NCBI RefSeq assembly: GCF_963676685.1
Contig: NC_092354.1
Span: 17,304,746 to 17,368,745, forward strand
Direction of reading: 5' to 3'
DNA from: Mytilus edulis
Lineage: Eukaryota > Mollusca > Bivalvia > Mytilida > Mytilidae
DNA: 64,000 bases
Numbering within the stretch: position 1 is the first letter of the stretch; each line of letters starts with the position of its first letter. Shown piece by piece: positions 25,277 to 35,958 of this stretch. Made by a program: the position numbers and the translations under genes. The notes beneath the pieces were generated by a model. That model was not told the DNA's origin. It did not search any database and saw only the letters and a program-made list of their open reading frames with translations.

Positions 25277-25576
25277 GGGAGCTACCATTTGATTTTTATG
25301 GGGGGGGGGGGGGGGGGGGGGGGCTAGGATGAAATTTGAAAGAAATAGGCAGGGCAGGAGTTTTGAGTAAATAAAAAGGCAGGATGAGACACTTTGCAAA
25401 AAAAAAGGCAGGATGACAGTTTAGATAAAAAAAAAGTCAGGATAAACTAATAAAAAAAAAGGCAGGACCGAATAGAGTTAAAAATAAAAAGGCAGGACAG
25501 AGATTACAACTAAAAAAAAAATGCAGGACACAATTTTTCATCCTAGCCCCCCCATAAAAATCAAATGGTAGCTCCC
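25277..25576. mobile_element. Foldback element with G-run arms and tandem GGCAGGA interior, copy 2
   Basis: Reverse-orientation copy of 19,978-20,256: GGGAGCTACCATTTGATTTT, a G-run of about 24, seven A-rich units around GGCAGGA, then CCCCCC and GGTAGCTCCC. TAAGTAA flanks both sides (25,270-25,276 and 25,577-25,583). Confidence 0.8.
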
Positions 25577-25689
25577 TAAGTAACTCAATATATATACATT
25601 CATACAAATTTACACAGAGACGTGTACACAGAGATTTTGAATTTCAACAGTATTATATGTTATGCATGTCTAAGACAGGGTATATATAA

Positions 25690-27765
25690 TGATTACTGTG
25701 ACATTCCCGACATAGACATTTTGCAGACGACAGCCTCCTCCATCGAACTATCAGTAACCAAACAGAAAGTGACCTACTGCAGAAAGATCTCATATCATTA
25801 GAGGACTGGGAAGATAAGTGGCAAATGAGCTTCAATGTAAACCAGATGCTCCGCAGGGCACAGCTTTATACGACCGCAGAGTTCGAACCCTGAACAGTTG
25901 GGGCAAGTAATTAGTATGGACACAACATTCAAGCTTGATACAGCTCTGAATTTGGATTGTGATTAAATAGTTGACACAACATAGGTTTCTGACACAGAAT
26001 GAATGTGGTCTAAGAACTTAAACTTAAAAACTTATAAATTTTAAATTGGACATTTACCAATTATGGTCCAATATCCAAAATCTAATTACATGGTTAGATT
26101 CAGCATACCAAAGAACCCCAAGAATTCAATTTTTGTTGAAATCAAACAAAGTTTAATTTTGGACCCCGATTTGGACCAACTTGAAAACTGGGTTTTTAAT
26201 CAAAAATTTAAATACATGTTTAGATTCAGCATATCAAAGAACCCCAAGGATTCAGTTTTTGTTGATATCAAACAAAGTTTAATTTTGGACCCCGATTTGG
26301 ACCAACTTCAAAACTGGGCCCATAATAAAAAATCTAAGTACATGTTTAGATTCAGCATAACAAAGAACCCCAAGGATTCAATTTTTGTTAAAATCAACCA
26401 AAGTTTAATTTTGGACCCTTTGAACCTTAATGTAGACCAATTTGAAAATGGGACCAAAAATTAAGAATCTACATACACAGTTAGATTCGGCATATCAAAG
26501 AACCCAAATTATTCAATTTTTGATGAAATCAAACAAAGTTTAATTTGGACCCTTTTTGGCCCCTCATTCCTAAACTGTTGGGACCAAAACTCCCAAATCA
26601 ATCCGAACCTTCTTTTTGTGTTCATAAACTTTGTGTTTAAATTTCATAGATTTCTTTTTACTTATACTAAAGTTATTGTGTGAAAACCAAGAAAAAAGCT
26701 TATTTTGGCCCCTTTTCGACCCCTTATTCCTAAACTGTTTGGACCAAAACTCCCAAAATCAATCCCAACCTTCCTTTTGTGGTCATAAATCTTGTGTTTA
26801 AATTTCATATATTTCTATTCACTTAAACTAAAGTTATAGTGCGAAAACCAATGTGTCTTCGGACGACGACGCCAACGTCATACCAATATACGACCAATTT
26901 TGCGGTCGTATAAAAAATGCATGGTAATTCGAATACAACCCAAGAACCGTCCTGTAATACCAACTAATTACAAATTACACGGACACACATTGGACACCAT
27001 TGAAGCTAGTAAATACCTGGGAGTTACAATCAGCAATAATCTAACCTGGGTTGACACATCGACATTATAGTGGGTAAAGGAAACAAAACACTAGGCTTCA
27101 TACGACGTAACCTAAAAGATTGAACTAAACTGGTCAAAGCAGCAGTATATTCAACAATAGTAAGACCTTCGGTTGAGTATGCTTGCACAGTATGGGAACC
27201 TACGAAACAGGCTAAAATAAATGCAATCGAACAGGTACAGAAAAGAGCAGTAACATTTGTAAACAACAACTACACAGACCGCACACCTGACTGTGTAACA
27301 AAAATGGTAACATCTTTAAAATGGGAAAGTCTTGAAGACCGCAGGAAACAAAATAGGCTATGCATGCTGTTCAAAATTCAACATCATCTACTACATAGAT
27401 AGGCACCAATATCTGACGCCAGCCGGACCAGAGGTAAAAAAACACTTCTTCCAAGAAAGGGTCACAACAGACGCCTTCGGACAATCATTTTTTCCTAGGA
27501 CCATTACAGACTGGAACCAACTGCCAACATCAGCTGACACAGTTGAAGGATTCAGATCTAGAGCTGCCCTGAAGCAATGCTCTGCTAAAATAGACAGTAA
27601 CATCCTGTAATAGTTTTAATTGTATATATATAGAGAACGTTGTATCCTGTAAATAGCCAATAGAAAACTTTCTGTGATGTCCGACATTGCGTTAGTTTTC
27701 GCGGGACCTCATACATTCAAATATTGCATTCGGTTCCATGCCTGGAAGAAGAAGAAGAAGAAGAA
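25690..27765 (+). pseudogene. LINE 3' part (RT C-terminus), split by a repeat
   Basis: Begins at HFADDSLLHRTISNQTESDL (about 25,718), so it is 5'-truncated at the RT catalytic box, and is cut at about 25,848 by a 1.07-kb repeat. After 26,915 it resumes with YLGVTISNNLTW, VEYACTVWEP, VQKRAVTFVNNNYTDRT, SLKWESLEDRRKQNRLCML and FPRTITDWNQLPTSAD, the standard C-terminal phrases of a common marine LINE family. Frameshifts occur near 27,055, 27,330 and 27,400. The 3' end is an AAG/GAA microsatellite at about 27,745-27,770. Confidence 0.8.
25848..26914. mobile_element. Mussel repeat with four 123-bp internal units and inverted ends
   Basis: TTTATACGACCGC at 25,865-25,877 is matched inverted by GCGGTCGTATAAA at 26,902-26,914. 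Inside, about four units of roughly 123 bases repeat (TTAGATTCAGCATA, AAAGAACCCCAAG, GTTTAATTTTGGACCC), followed by two 120-base units (CTAAACTGTT, AACTCCCAAA). A 133-codon open frame (26,063-26,464) follows the period and is probably accidental. I know this as a frequent mussel repeat; the class is unknown. Confidence 0.65.
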
Positions 27766-28040
27766 AAGACCATGACATACAGGAATTATTTCGTAATTTT
27801 TAGAGATATTTTGGTTCTAGATGTCAACATCTATATTGATGACGCATAATAGACGGTAAATAAAGGTAAGTTTGTTACGAATAAGCTATAGTGCATCTGT
27901 TCTTATTGATCATAAAAACGTATATTATCAAGTAAGTTCCATTTGATGACAACTGCGTATTGCTAGTAAACACTAACATAACATTGATAAGGCTTATCAT
28001 CTATCATCAGTATATGTAAATGTTCAGCATTGTAATTTAG

Positions 28041-28274
28041 GAGGCCCCTCATGGGGGGGGGGGGGGGGTCCTAGTAATCACATAATCACCATTTTTTTGC
28101 CAATATAATCACATAATCATTAAATATTTGCTTATCTTTAGTAATCAAATAATCATAAACTAAAAATACAGTCCTAGGTAATCAAATAATCATGAAATAT
28201 TTGACTTAATAATCAAATAATCATTAAAAAAACGGCCAAGTAATCACATAATCAAAAACCCCATGAGGGCCCTC
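28041..28274. mobile_element. Foldback element, GAGGCCCCTCATGGGG arms, tandem TAATCA interior
   Basis: 234 bases with arms GAGGCCCCTCATGGGG and CCCCATGAGGGCCCTC, flanked by ATTTAG at 28,035-28,040 and 28,275-28,280. The interior has a G-run then about seven AATCAnATAATCA units. Confidence 0.8.
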
Positions 28275-28429
28275 ATTTAGTGGCAAGCTGAAGCTCGACT
28301 CCGGGTGTGTGGTGGAGGACTTTGATTGTGTTTAGTTCCTCTGTTGAGTTGACAAATTCCCCGTTTTCATTCCCATTTTTACATGTCTACTAGTTCTTGC
28401 TGTCAGTGAACCATCGAATATTTACTCCA

Positions 28430-29175
28430 CATTAATTAGTTTTATCACCAGAATGTGTCAACATTTCTCTTTATGAGTTACGGTGGTCAGTAAAACATTA
28501 AAAACTTATACACCAAATTGATTAGTTTTATCACCAGCATGTATCTCTCTATGTGTTCTAACTGTCAGTAAAACATTGTACACTTACACCACATTGATAA
28601 GGTTTATCAACAGCATGTATCTCTCTATGTGTTCTAACTGTCAGTAAAACATTGTACACTTACACCACATTGATTAGTTTTATCACCAGCATGTATCTCT
28701 CTATGTGGTCTAACTGTCAGTAAAACACTGTACACTTACACCACATTGAGTAGTTTTATCACCAGCATGTATCTCTCTATGTGTTCTAACTGTCAGTAAA
28801 ACATTTTACACTTACACCACATTGAGTAGTTTTATCACCAGAATGTGTCAAAATTTCTCTTTATGAGTTATGGTGGTCAGTAAAACATTGAACGTTAACA
28901 CCACATTGATAAGGTTTATCACCAGCATGTATCTCTCTATGTGTTCTAACTGTCAGTAAATCATTGTACACTTATTACACCACATTGAGTAGTTTTATCA
29001 CCAGAATCTGTCAACATTTCTCTTTATGAGTTATGGTGGTCAGTAAAACATTAAACATAACACCACATTATATATAATTATGTGTATCACTAATATGATT
29101 CTGTCAACATGTGTATTTGAGTTCTAGCTGTCAATAATACATTAATTGTGTTTATCACCAGTACGTGTTCACATG
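28430..29175 (-). repeat. 76-bp minisatellite derived from C2H2 linker and first cysteine
   Basis: About nine units with CATTGTACACTTACACCACA then TTGATAAGGTTTATCACC; two adjacent unit starts at 28,574 and 28,650 give a period of 76. On the minus strand a unit reads RTHREIHAGDKPYQCGV, the linker and first Cys of a zinc finger, but 76 is not a multiple of 3 and fingers have about 84 bases, so the array cannot encode fingers. Units alternate between two subtypes (ATCTCTCTATG and ACATTTCTCTTTATG). Confidence 0.75.
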
Positions 29176-29219
29176 TGTTTGTCAGCAGAGATAAAAAAAA
29201 AAACAAAAAAAAAACTTGA

Positions 29220-29815
29220 GGCTCTAAAGTTGGTCACCTTGATCTATGTGAATATTAAACAAAGGAAGCAGATGGATTCATCACAAAATTGAGTTATAAT
29301 CCAAAAACTGCATTTTACCCCTATGCATTTCGGTCATGTTGACTTATTTGTAAATCTTACTTTGCTGAAAATTATTGCTGTTTACAGTTAACCTCTATCT
29401 GTAATAATATTCAAGATAATAACCAAAAACAGCAAAATTTCCTTAAAATTACCAATTCAGGGGCAGCAATATAACAACGGGTTGACCGATTCATCTGAAA
29501 ATTTCAGGGCAGATAGATCTTGACCTGATAAACAGTTTACCCCATGTCAGATTTGCTCTAAATGCTTTGGTTTTTGCATTTTACCCCTATGTTATATTTT
29601 TAGCCATGGCGGCCATCTTGGTTGGTTGGCCGGGTCACCGGACACATTTTTTAAACTAAATACCCAAAATGATGATTGTGACCAAGTTTGGTTTAATTTG
29701 GCCCAGTAGTTTCAGAGAAGATTTTTGTAAAAGTTAACGACGACGGACGCCGACGCCGGACGCAAAGAGATGAGAAAAGCTCACTTGGCCTTTCGGGCCA
29801 GGTGAGCTAAAAAAA
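29220..29815 (+). mobile_element. Bivalve repeat ending in a terminal hairpin
   Basis: The sequence ends GACGCCGGACGCAAAGAG then AGCTCACTTGGCC/TTTCG/GGCCAGGTGAGCT (29,778-29,808) followed by AAAA. I know this ending from many bivalve sequences. A terminal hairpin then CTAA recalls Helitron 3' ends, but the hairpin is closer to the end than usual. No protein is coded. Confidence 0.5.
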
Positions 29816-29854
29816 AGGGGGGGGGTCTTTATATATGAATATAATGGACTTTTG

Positions 29855-30225
29855 GTTTGCTCTACGTTGAGGCTGTACGATGCGTTTTCTTTTCGCTGCA
29901 AGCGTTGACGGTCGACGGTCAGTTTACACCTTCAACACGTTTAATCGCTGTGTGTACAAGTTTTCTTTCTTAATCACACACCTAATTTAATACCTTTAGT
30001 TTAAAATAAGAATAATTTTGACGATATGTGTCTATTTTCCTTCCGAAGATCGTGGAATCGGTTTATTCCCAAGATTGGTTTATTTCAGGAACACCGGCTT
30101 CTTCCACGAATAACGGAGTGCAAATGATGAATGTCTCGCCTATTTTACTCATCACTAAATCATATGTTGAAAGTCTGTTAAATGAAAGTTTTACCACAGG
30201 TATCACATATGCTTAACATTATTAA
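29855..30225. repeat. Duplicate of the 220-625 segment
   Basis: Same order of shared words as at 220-625 (TTTTCTTTTCGCTG, GACGGTCGACGGTCAG, TATGTTGAAAGTCTGTTAAA, ATTTTACTCATCACTAAAT), shortened by small deletions. It follows a zinc-finger-derived minisatellite here, as the first copy follows a linker-like fragment at 1-60. Confidence 0.65.
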
Positions 30226-30227
30226 GT

Positions 30228-30650
30228 TATTTATTTATTCATGAAATGCACATTTATACCCCTGGGGGTTGAAGGCATATACAAACAATACAATACAATA
30301 CAATATACACAATGGAAAAATGAACATATTAAACATCATATATAAATGATAAAACAGTAATATTTATGCAGGCGTTGTGTCCACTCCCCTCAGTGCAAAT
30401 GACTTTTTAATGAACGGAACAGTAAGCTGCATAATATCAAATGAAGATAGAATTAATTGTAATCTATCTGTTTCAGACAATGTAAAGTATTCTGGACATA
30501 TATTATTTATATCTTTTTCAAGCTGATTAAAAGTGGGTTTCATCTTCAACCGCATTTATATTACAATGTTTACATATTCTATTTTCTCTTTGAATTCTTT
30601 TATATCTACCCCTCTCTATTTCCAAGAAATGGTCACTTACTTAATGTTCT
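30228..30650 (-). pseudogene. LINE C-terminal zinc-knuckle remnant and 3' tail, minus strand
   Basis: Minus-strand reading gives SDHFLEIERGRYKRI then RICKHCNINAVEDETHF, homologous to SDHSLLIEKGRYFKI at 59,240. A frameshift leads into a 63-codon stretch (MKPTFNQLEKDINNICPEYF). The tail has CATTTCATGAATAAATAAAT. Confidence 0.7.
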
Positions 30651-31930
30651 ATCATAATGAGGTCATGTACAGACATATAACTCTTACAAACATTCAATAC
30701 TTAATATAGTATCTAATAGACTGACAAAATTACGAAAATGTCTCAATGAAAATGAGGTCAGGATCAGAAAATACCTGCCAGGAAGACAAGAAATTAGTTC
30801 ATCTTATAATTATTTCATTCAAAAAATATACTTGACCTAATAAATCAGGAATTTAAAAAAACATACCCACACAAAGTAAACATTAACCATGATATATTTC
30901 ACATGGCCATAAAAGTGCGAGGTTTGGCATGCCACAAAACCAGGTTCAACCCACCATTTTTTCCTTTAAAAATGCCCTGTACCAAGTCAGGAATATGGTC
31001 ATTGTTATATTATAGTTCGTTTCTGTGTGTATTACATTATAACGTTGTGTCGTTTGTTTTCTCTTATTTTTGAGTGTAAATTCACATTGCGATAAGACGT
31101 GTCACGGTACTTGTCTATCCCAAATTCATGTATTTGGTTTTGATGTTATATATATATGTTATATTTGTTATTCTCGTGGGATTTTGTCTATATGTGTTAC
31201 ATTTTAGTGTTATGTCGTTGTTCTCCTCTTATATTTAATGCGTTTCCCTCGGTTTTAGTTTGTTATCCCGATTTTATTTTTTGTCCATGGATTTATGAGT
31301 TTTGAACAGCGGTATACTACTGTTGCCTTTATTTAGATGATACAGGCCATAACTTACAATCATCTTGAACATTAAATATAGTTTACCTACATGTATTACT
31401 TAAATAGTACTTAAAAACAAGACAAAAAATAAAATTTATCAATGAAGCATGAGAATAAGGTCAAGGTCATGTGAAACTGGTTAGAACTGCTTGGTTGTTT
31501 ACTTTACAATCATTCAATACACCAATTATAGTTGACCTGTTGCTTAAAGTACTAGTACTTGAAAAATCCAGACAAAAACACAAAACACTTTAACATTGAC
31601 CATGTTGACCAATGAACCATGATAATATAATATTATGGTCAATATTATATGAAACCTGTCAGACTAACATGTACCCATTACAGTCATTCCATACACACAT
31701 ATAGGAGGGTCTGGATGGGGTGTCTGTTATTCTGTAAACATTTAATTTTCACCCCTTTTTTCTCTAATCTTCAAAAAATTAACCCCTTTTTTCAAGTTTT
31801 TCTCTAATCTTCATTTTTTTTGCCCGTTATTCTCTAACATGTCTAATCTTCATTTTTTAAGGGTATTATTCTTTAATCATTTAACCCCATCCAAACCCTC
31901 ATATAGTTATCCTACAGCTTACAATATTTG
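30650..31930. repeat. Fragments of the dispersed bivalve repeat, one carrying a foldback
   Basis: Pieces of the 640-1560 repeat are at 30,650-30,900 and 31,380-31,930 (ATAGTTGACCTGTTGCTTA, TTGACCAATGAACC). Between them, 30,900-31,380 shows no gene. Confidence 0.5.
31705..31900. mobile_element. Foldback element, GAGGGTCTGGATGGGG arms, tandem TCTAATCTTCA interior
   Basis: 196 bases between ATATAG duplications (31,699-31,704 and 31,901-31,906). Arms GAGGGTCTGGATGGGG and CCCCATCCAAACCCTC. The interior has about five TTnTCTCTAATCTTCATTTTTT units. Removing it and one ATATAG restores the CACATATAGTTATCC phrase of the host repeat, so the ends are secure. Confidence 0.85.
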
Positions 31931-32389
31931 AGTATTATTGAAGGTGGTGATATAAGTTTATTTTTGTGTCATCGGTCATTGGGTCTCTTGTGGAAAGTAG
32001 TCACATTTGCAATCATACCACATCTTCTTTTCATTTTTATCTCACAAACATTCCCGACATGTCATTATCATATTACAATTACATTTGAAATGTTTTAACA
32101 TAATTTAATACCCGGATGAACTCTCAAATATATATATCACAATTAAATTAAATTAATGTTTTAACATAGATAAATTCACAGATAAACTTTCATCATGTTC
32201 ATGGAGATCCTTAAACATGTTCAACAACATGAACAAAGAAATAACATTTATTTGGTAAACAATATATGTATATATTAATTGATCTTAATTTCAAATTCAA
32301 CTTTAACCTACATAATCTATGCATTATACAATATTGATATATGTCATGTATGTAAATTACTTGAGTGCTTTTGACGGGTTAGATTCTAA

Positions 32390-32830
32390 AGAAAACATCT
32401 ACTACATTCATCACAATCTCTATGTGTTCTTATATATCTCTTAGTCTATATGAAGGGTTAGATTCTTAAAGAATGCATCTGTTACCATGACTAAATACAT
32501 TACTATCTCTATGTGTTCTTATATATCTCTTAGTCTATATGAAGGATTAGATTCTTAAAAAATTGCATCCACTACCATGACTAAATACATCACTATCTCT
32601 ATGTGTTCTTTTATATCTCTATCTCTATGCATGTGTTCTTATACATGTTACATATCTTTAAATCTCTATACATGTGTTCTTATACATGTTATATATCTTT
32701 AAATCTCTATACATGTGTTCTTATACATCTCTATCTTTATGTGTTCTTTTACATCACTATCTCTATGTGTTTTTATACATTACTATTTCTATGTGTTCTT
32801 ATACATCATTTTGTACATTGTATCTCTATA
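32390..32830 (-). repeat. About 90-bp tandem repeats, worn zinc-finger origin
   Basis: CTCTATGTGTTCTTATATA recurs at 32,418, 32,507 and 32,597 (89-90-base spacing), then breaks into shorter units of CATGTGTTCTTATACATG. TGTGTTCT is the linker-codon word of the neighbouring zinc-finger genes. Confidence 0.55.
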
Positions 32831-32947
32831 TGAATCATCATTTCTAATAATGTTTCGCCAATAGTATTTAAACCTCACAGTCTTCATGTGTCTGTCATGA
32901 TCAGATGTCATTATCATACAACCCTCTTCTAAATACATCACATATAT

Positions 32948-33693
32948 CAGTCAGGGATATAACTCTATAGGGTTATTACAGGAAAATAACATACATTTGT
33001 TATTGTGGACTAAAAAATCAAAGAAATGTGATAACATATGTATGTTACATGTTTCAAAGGGACAATATACTTCATAAGTTTAGTTAAAATTTATACAAGT
33101 TCTATTGATATTACTATTGTCTTTATGTATACTTATCTATTGAAAGATGTAACAGTTCATAGTATTCCAATTTTGAATAGTACACTTATATGTTATTACA
33201 GAAAAAATATGCCTGTAATAACTGAAGGGTGTTATCACAGCTTCTCTATATCACTTCAAAGCATTTGCTCAGACATAAATCATGCTTAATTACAATGCAT
33301 TTCAATTTATTGTAAGAAATAATGACCAGAGCATGTAATGAGGTTCTGCGCAAGTTTCTCAGTTATTCCCAAGTGTCTTATATAATGAGTTACATTCCTT
33401 TAATAACTAAGCCTTGTTATTACAGCTAAGTTAATTCCTAAATAGCCTTGTCTCATTGATTAACCATGGTTAATCAAAAATGTATTAATTCCATTTAAAA
33501 ATTAATTATCAAGGCTATGCATTTAGTTTCTGCGCAAAGTCTCAAGAGTTCCCTAGAGTCCACTATAGAATAGATAATTTTACAAATAACAAACATATGT
33601 TATTACAGATTTAGAAAATTTAAGGAAAAGTATCTGTAATAACCCACGCAAGTTATTTTCTGTAATAACCCTATAGAGTTATATCTCTGACTG
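32948..33693. mobile_element. 746-bp TIR element, CAGTCAGGGATATAAC ends, 5-bp duplication
   Basis: Arms of about 43 bases (CAGTCAGGGATATAACTCTA, continuing TAGGGTTATTACAG) pair with the end at 33,651-33,693, which has GTCAGAG for GTCAGGG. TATAT flanks both sides (32,943-32,947; 33,694-33,698). Subterminal GTAATAAC/GTTATTAC words repeat within. Related by ends and duplication length to 16,882-17,665; hAT5-like by inference. Confidence 0.75.
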
Positions 33694-33828
33694 TATATCA
33701 TGTATATATACATGATATATAAGCTTTTTAAAATAGTTATTTCCAGTTTGTGTAGACCTCTTTACTGTATTTCTTCTAAAAACAACTTTTCAGCATGTAC
33801 CTCATATGTATGGTGTTTGTCGCAAGTA

Positions 33829-34270
33829 ACCGTTCTCTGTTTGTCGCAAGTATGTGTTCTCTGTTTGTCTCAAGTATGTGTTCTCTGTTTGTCGCAAGTA
33901 TGTGTTCTTTGTTTGTCCCAAGTATGTGTTCTCTGTTTGTCGCAAATATGTGTTCTCTGTTTGTCGCAAGTATGTGTTCTCTGTTTGTCTCAAGTATGTG
34001 TTCTCTGTTTGTCGCAAGTATGTGTTCTCTGTTTGTCCCAAGTATGTGTTCTCTGTTTGTCGCAAATATGTGTTCTCTATTTGTCGCAAGTATGTGTTCT
34101 CTGTTTGTCGCAAGTATGTGTTCTCTGTTTGTTGCAAGTAAGCGTTCTGTTTGTCGCAAGTATGTGTTCTCTGTTTATTGCAAGTAAGCGTTCTCTGTTT
34201 GTCGCAAGTATGTGTTTCTGTTTGTCCCAAGTATGTGTTCTCTGTTTGTCGCAAGTATGCTTTCTTTGAA
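33829..34270 (-). repeat. 24-bp minisatellite encoding repeated RTHTCDKQ
   Basis: About 18 units of TCTGTTTGTCGCAAGTATGTGT. On the minus strand one frame reads RTHTCDKQ, the C2H2 linker RTHTGDKP with two changes, and the DNA matches the linker DNA of B2, which starts 90 bases away. Because 24 is a multiple of 3 several frames stay open on both strands; this is a by-product, not evidence of a gene. Variant units TCTCAAG, TCCCAAG and CGCAAAT recur in a higher-order pattern of about 144 bases. Confidence 0.85.
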
Positions 34271-34358
34271 ACTCTGAATTCATGGAATTTAGTACGAAAT
34301 TAGATTTTCCTTGATTTGACTAGTATGCCTTCTCGTGTGTCTATGTAAAAAAAATGTA

Positions 34359-35396
34359 TCACTCACACTGACCCACAACGACTAACATCTTATTGTGAGT
34401 ATTGTCTGATTTATCCACAGTATGTATTCTCATGTGTCTCTTTAAACTATCAAGCCGACTAAACCGTTTACCACATACATCACAGTCATAAGGTTTCTCC
34501 CCTGTATGTGTTCTCATGTGAGTTTGTAAATTACCAAGGTGACGAAATCCTTTACCACATACATCACAGTCATAAGGTTTATCACTTGTATGTATTTTGG
34601 AATGACTTTGTAAATGACTAAGTTGACTAAACCGTTGACCACATACATCACAGTCATAAGGTTTATCACCTGTATGTTTTGTCATATGTCTCTGTAAATC
34701 AAAAGGCTCACTAAACCCTTTACCACATACATTGCAATCATAAGGTTTATCACTTGTATGCCTTCTTATGTGTCTTTGTAAACTACAAGACTGACTATAC
34801 ACTTTACCACATACATCACAATCATAAGGTTTATCACCTGTATGTGTTCTCATGTGAACATTTAAATTACCACGATGACTAAACCCTTTACCACATACCT
34901 CGCAGTAATGAGGTTTATCTCCAGTATGTGTTCTCATGTGTCTCTGCGAATTGCCAAGGCTACATAACTTTTTATCAGCTGTATGTGTTGTCCTGTGTCT
35001 CTGTAAATCTTTTTTCTGACAAAAACTTTTACCACATACATCACAGTCATGTGGTTTATCTCCAGTATGTATTAGCATGTGTCTAGTTAGGAAACTACCT
35101 CGGGAAAATTCTCTAGTACAAACATCACATTTATAAGGTGTTTCGCCAGTATGCGTTCTTAAATGTTTCTTTAAGTCACAACCTTGACTAAATTCTCTAC
35201 CACACACATCACATTTATATGGTTTTTCACCGGTGTGTGTCCTCATGTGTCTCTTTAAGGTATAACTATGACTTAATTCTCTACCACAAACATCACATTT
35301 ATGATGTGTTTTACCCGACTCAGCCTGAGACTGTGTGTTTACGTGTCTCTGTAGTGTACTGTTGAGTGTGACTAAATCCTCTCCTCCCTCTAACAT
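34359..35396 (-). CDS. C2H2 zinc-finger protein B2, ten fingers plus a truncated unit
   Basis: 345 residues from the ATG at 35,396 ([20 protein letters not shown]). Ten complete C2H2 fingers and one truncated unit: the fifth ([19 protein letters not shown]) lost about nine residues including both zinc cysteines by an in-frame deletion. Fingers 1-3 are of the REFSxGxxLxxH type, the rest of the GKxFS type. Finger 10 ([20 protein letters not shown]) is nearly identical in DNA to finger 16 of A1. The tail [18 protein letters not shown] is not finger-like. The ATG position and upstream acceptor agree with B1. Nuclear DNA-binding role by family; no effector domain is visible. Confidence 0.85.
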   Translation of the reverse strand: MLEGGEDLVTLNSTLQRHVNTQSQAESGKTHHKCDVCGRELSHSYTLKRHMRTHTGEKPYKCDVCGREFSQGCDLKKHLRTHTGETPYKCDVCTREFSRGSFLTRHMLIHTGDKPHDCDVCGKSFCQKKDLQRHRTTHTADKKLCSLGNSQRHMRTHTGDKPHYCEVCGKGFSHRGNLNVHMRTHTGDKPYDCDVCGKVYSQSCSLQRHIRRHTSDKPYDCNVCGKGFSEPFDLQRHMTKHTGDKPYDCDVCGQRFSQLSHLQSHSKIHTSDKPYDCDVCGKGFRHLGNLQTHMRTHTGEKPYDCDVCGKRFSRLDSLKRHMRIHTVDKSDNTHNKMLVVVGQCE

Positions 35397-35440
35397 CTTA
35401 TTGATAATGTTTATCTCCAGTATGTGGGTTCTTGTACAAC

Positions 35441-35465
35441 TCTGTAACGAAAAAAAAAAAAAAAG
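35441..35465 (-). other. Probable splice acceptor before B2
   Basis: Minus strand: T-rich run, CGTTACAG, then AGTTGTACAAG, matching the B1 acceptor region at 15,428. Confidence 0.45.
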
Positions 35466-35526
35466 ACGTCACATATGTACATGTAAACCTTTTGATACCT
35501 TTCTGCAATTTACACATATATCATGC

Positions 35527-35748
35527 ACAGTAAAACCTTGCTATAAACATGATAAATCGGAATCCTGCAAAAAACAAAAAACCTATATACATCATGTACA
35601 TATAACATGTATAACAACTAAACATGTTCTAATGCACTATCATCCCAAAATGTATATGCGTTATGAAACCTGATAAAACCTAACATCAGCCAAAACTGAA
35701 CAGAATTTTGAGTTCTGAAGAGGTGCGGTTTAGCCAGGTTTCACTGTA
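35527..35748. mobile_element. MITE with ACAGTGAAACCTG-type ends
   Basis: Ends ACAGTAAAACCTTGC and GCCAGGTTTCACTGT. Relatives: 48,515-48,703, 55,170-55,589, 61,200-61,311 (half) and 61,740-61,930. A TA target as in Tc1/mariner-derived MITEs is likely from the better copies. Confidence 0.6.
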
Positions 35749-35958
35749 TATAGCATATCTATTTTGATATTAAAATATCAATATAAACAGTGATAAAGGG
35801 ACAACCTGTTGTAAAATCACAATATATTCAAGCCCCCGGCATGAATTATTTCTATTCTAATATGACAAATAAAGCAATTATTTTGGATCAAAACGCTCTA
35901 GGTGGACGCACTATCAAACTGGAGTAAAAGGAGGGAGCAAACTGAATGAGGGACAAGC

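Noticed and set aside
26063..26464. 133-codon frame with 41-residue repeats
   Set aside because: It is the translated 123-bp internal repeat of a dispersed mussel element.
33700..34269. Long open frames on both strands over the 24-bp repeat (up to 189 codons)
   Set aside because: A period divisible by three keeps frames open by chance; no unique domain and no gene signals.
33829..34270. CRISPR array
   Set aside because: Units are contiguous 24-mers without unique spacers, in a eukaryotic genome.
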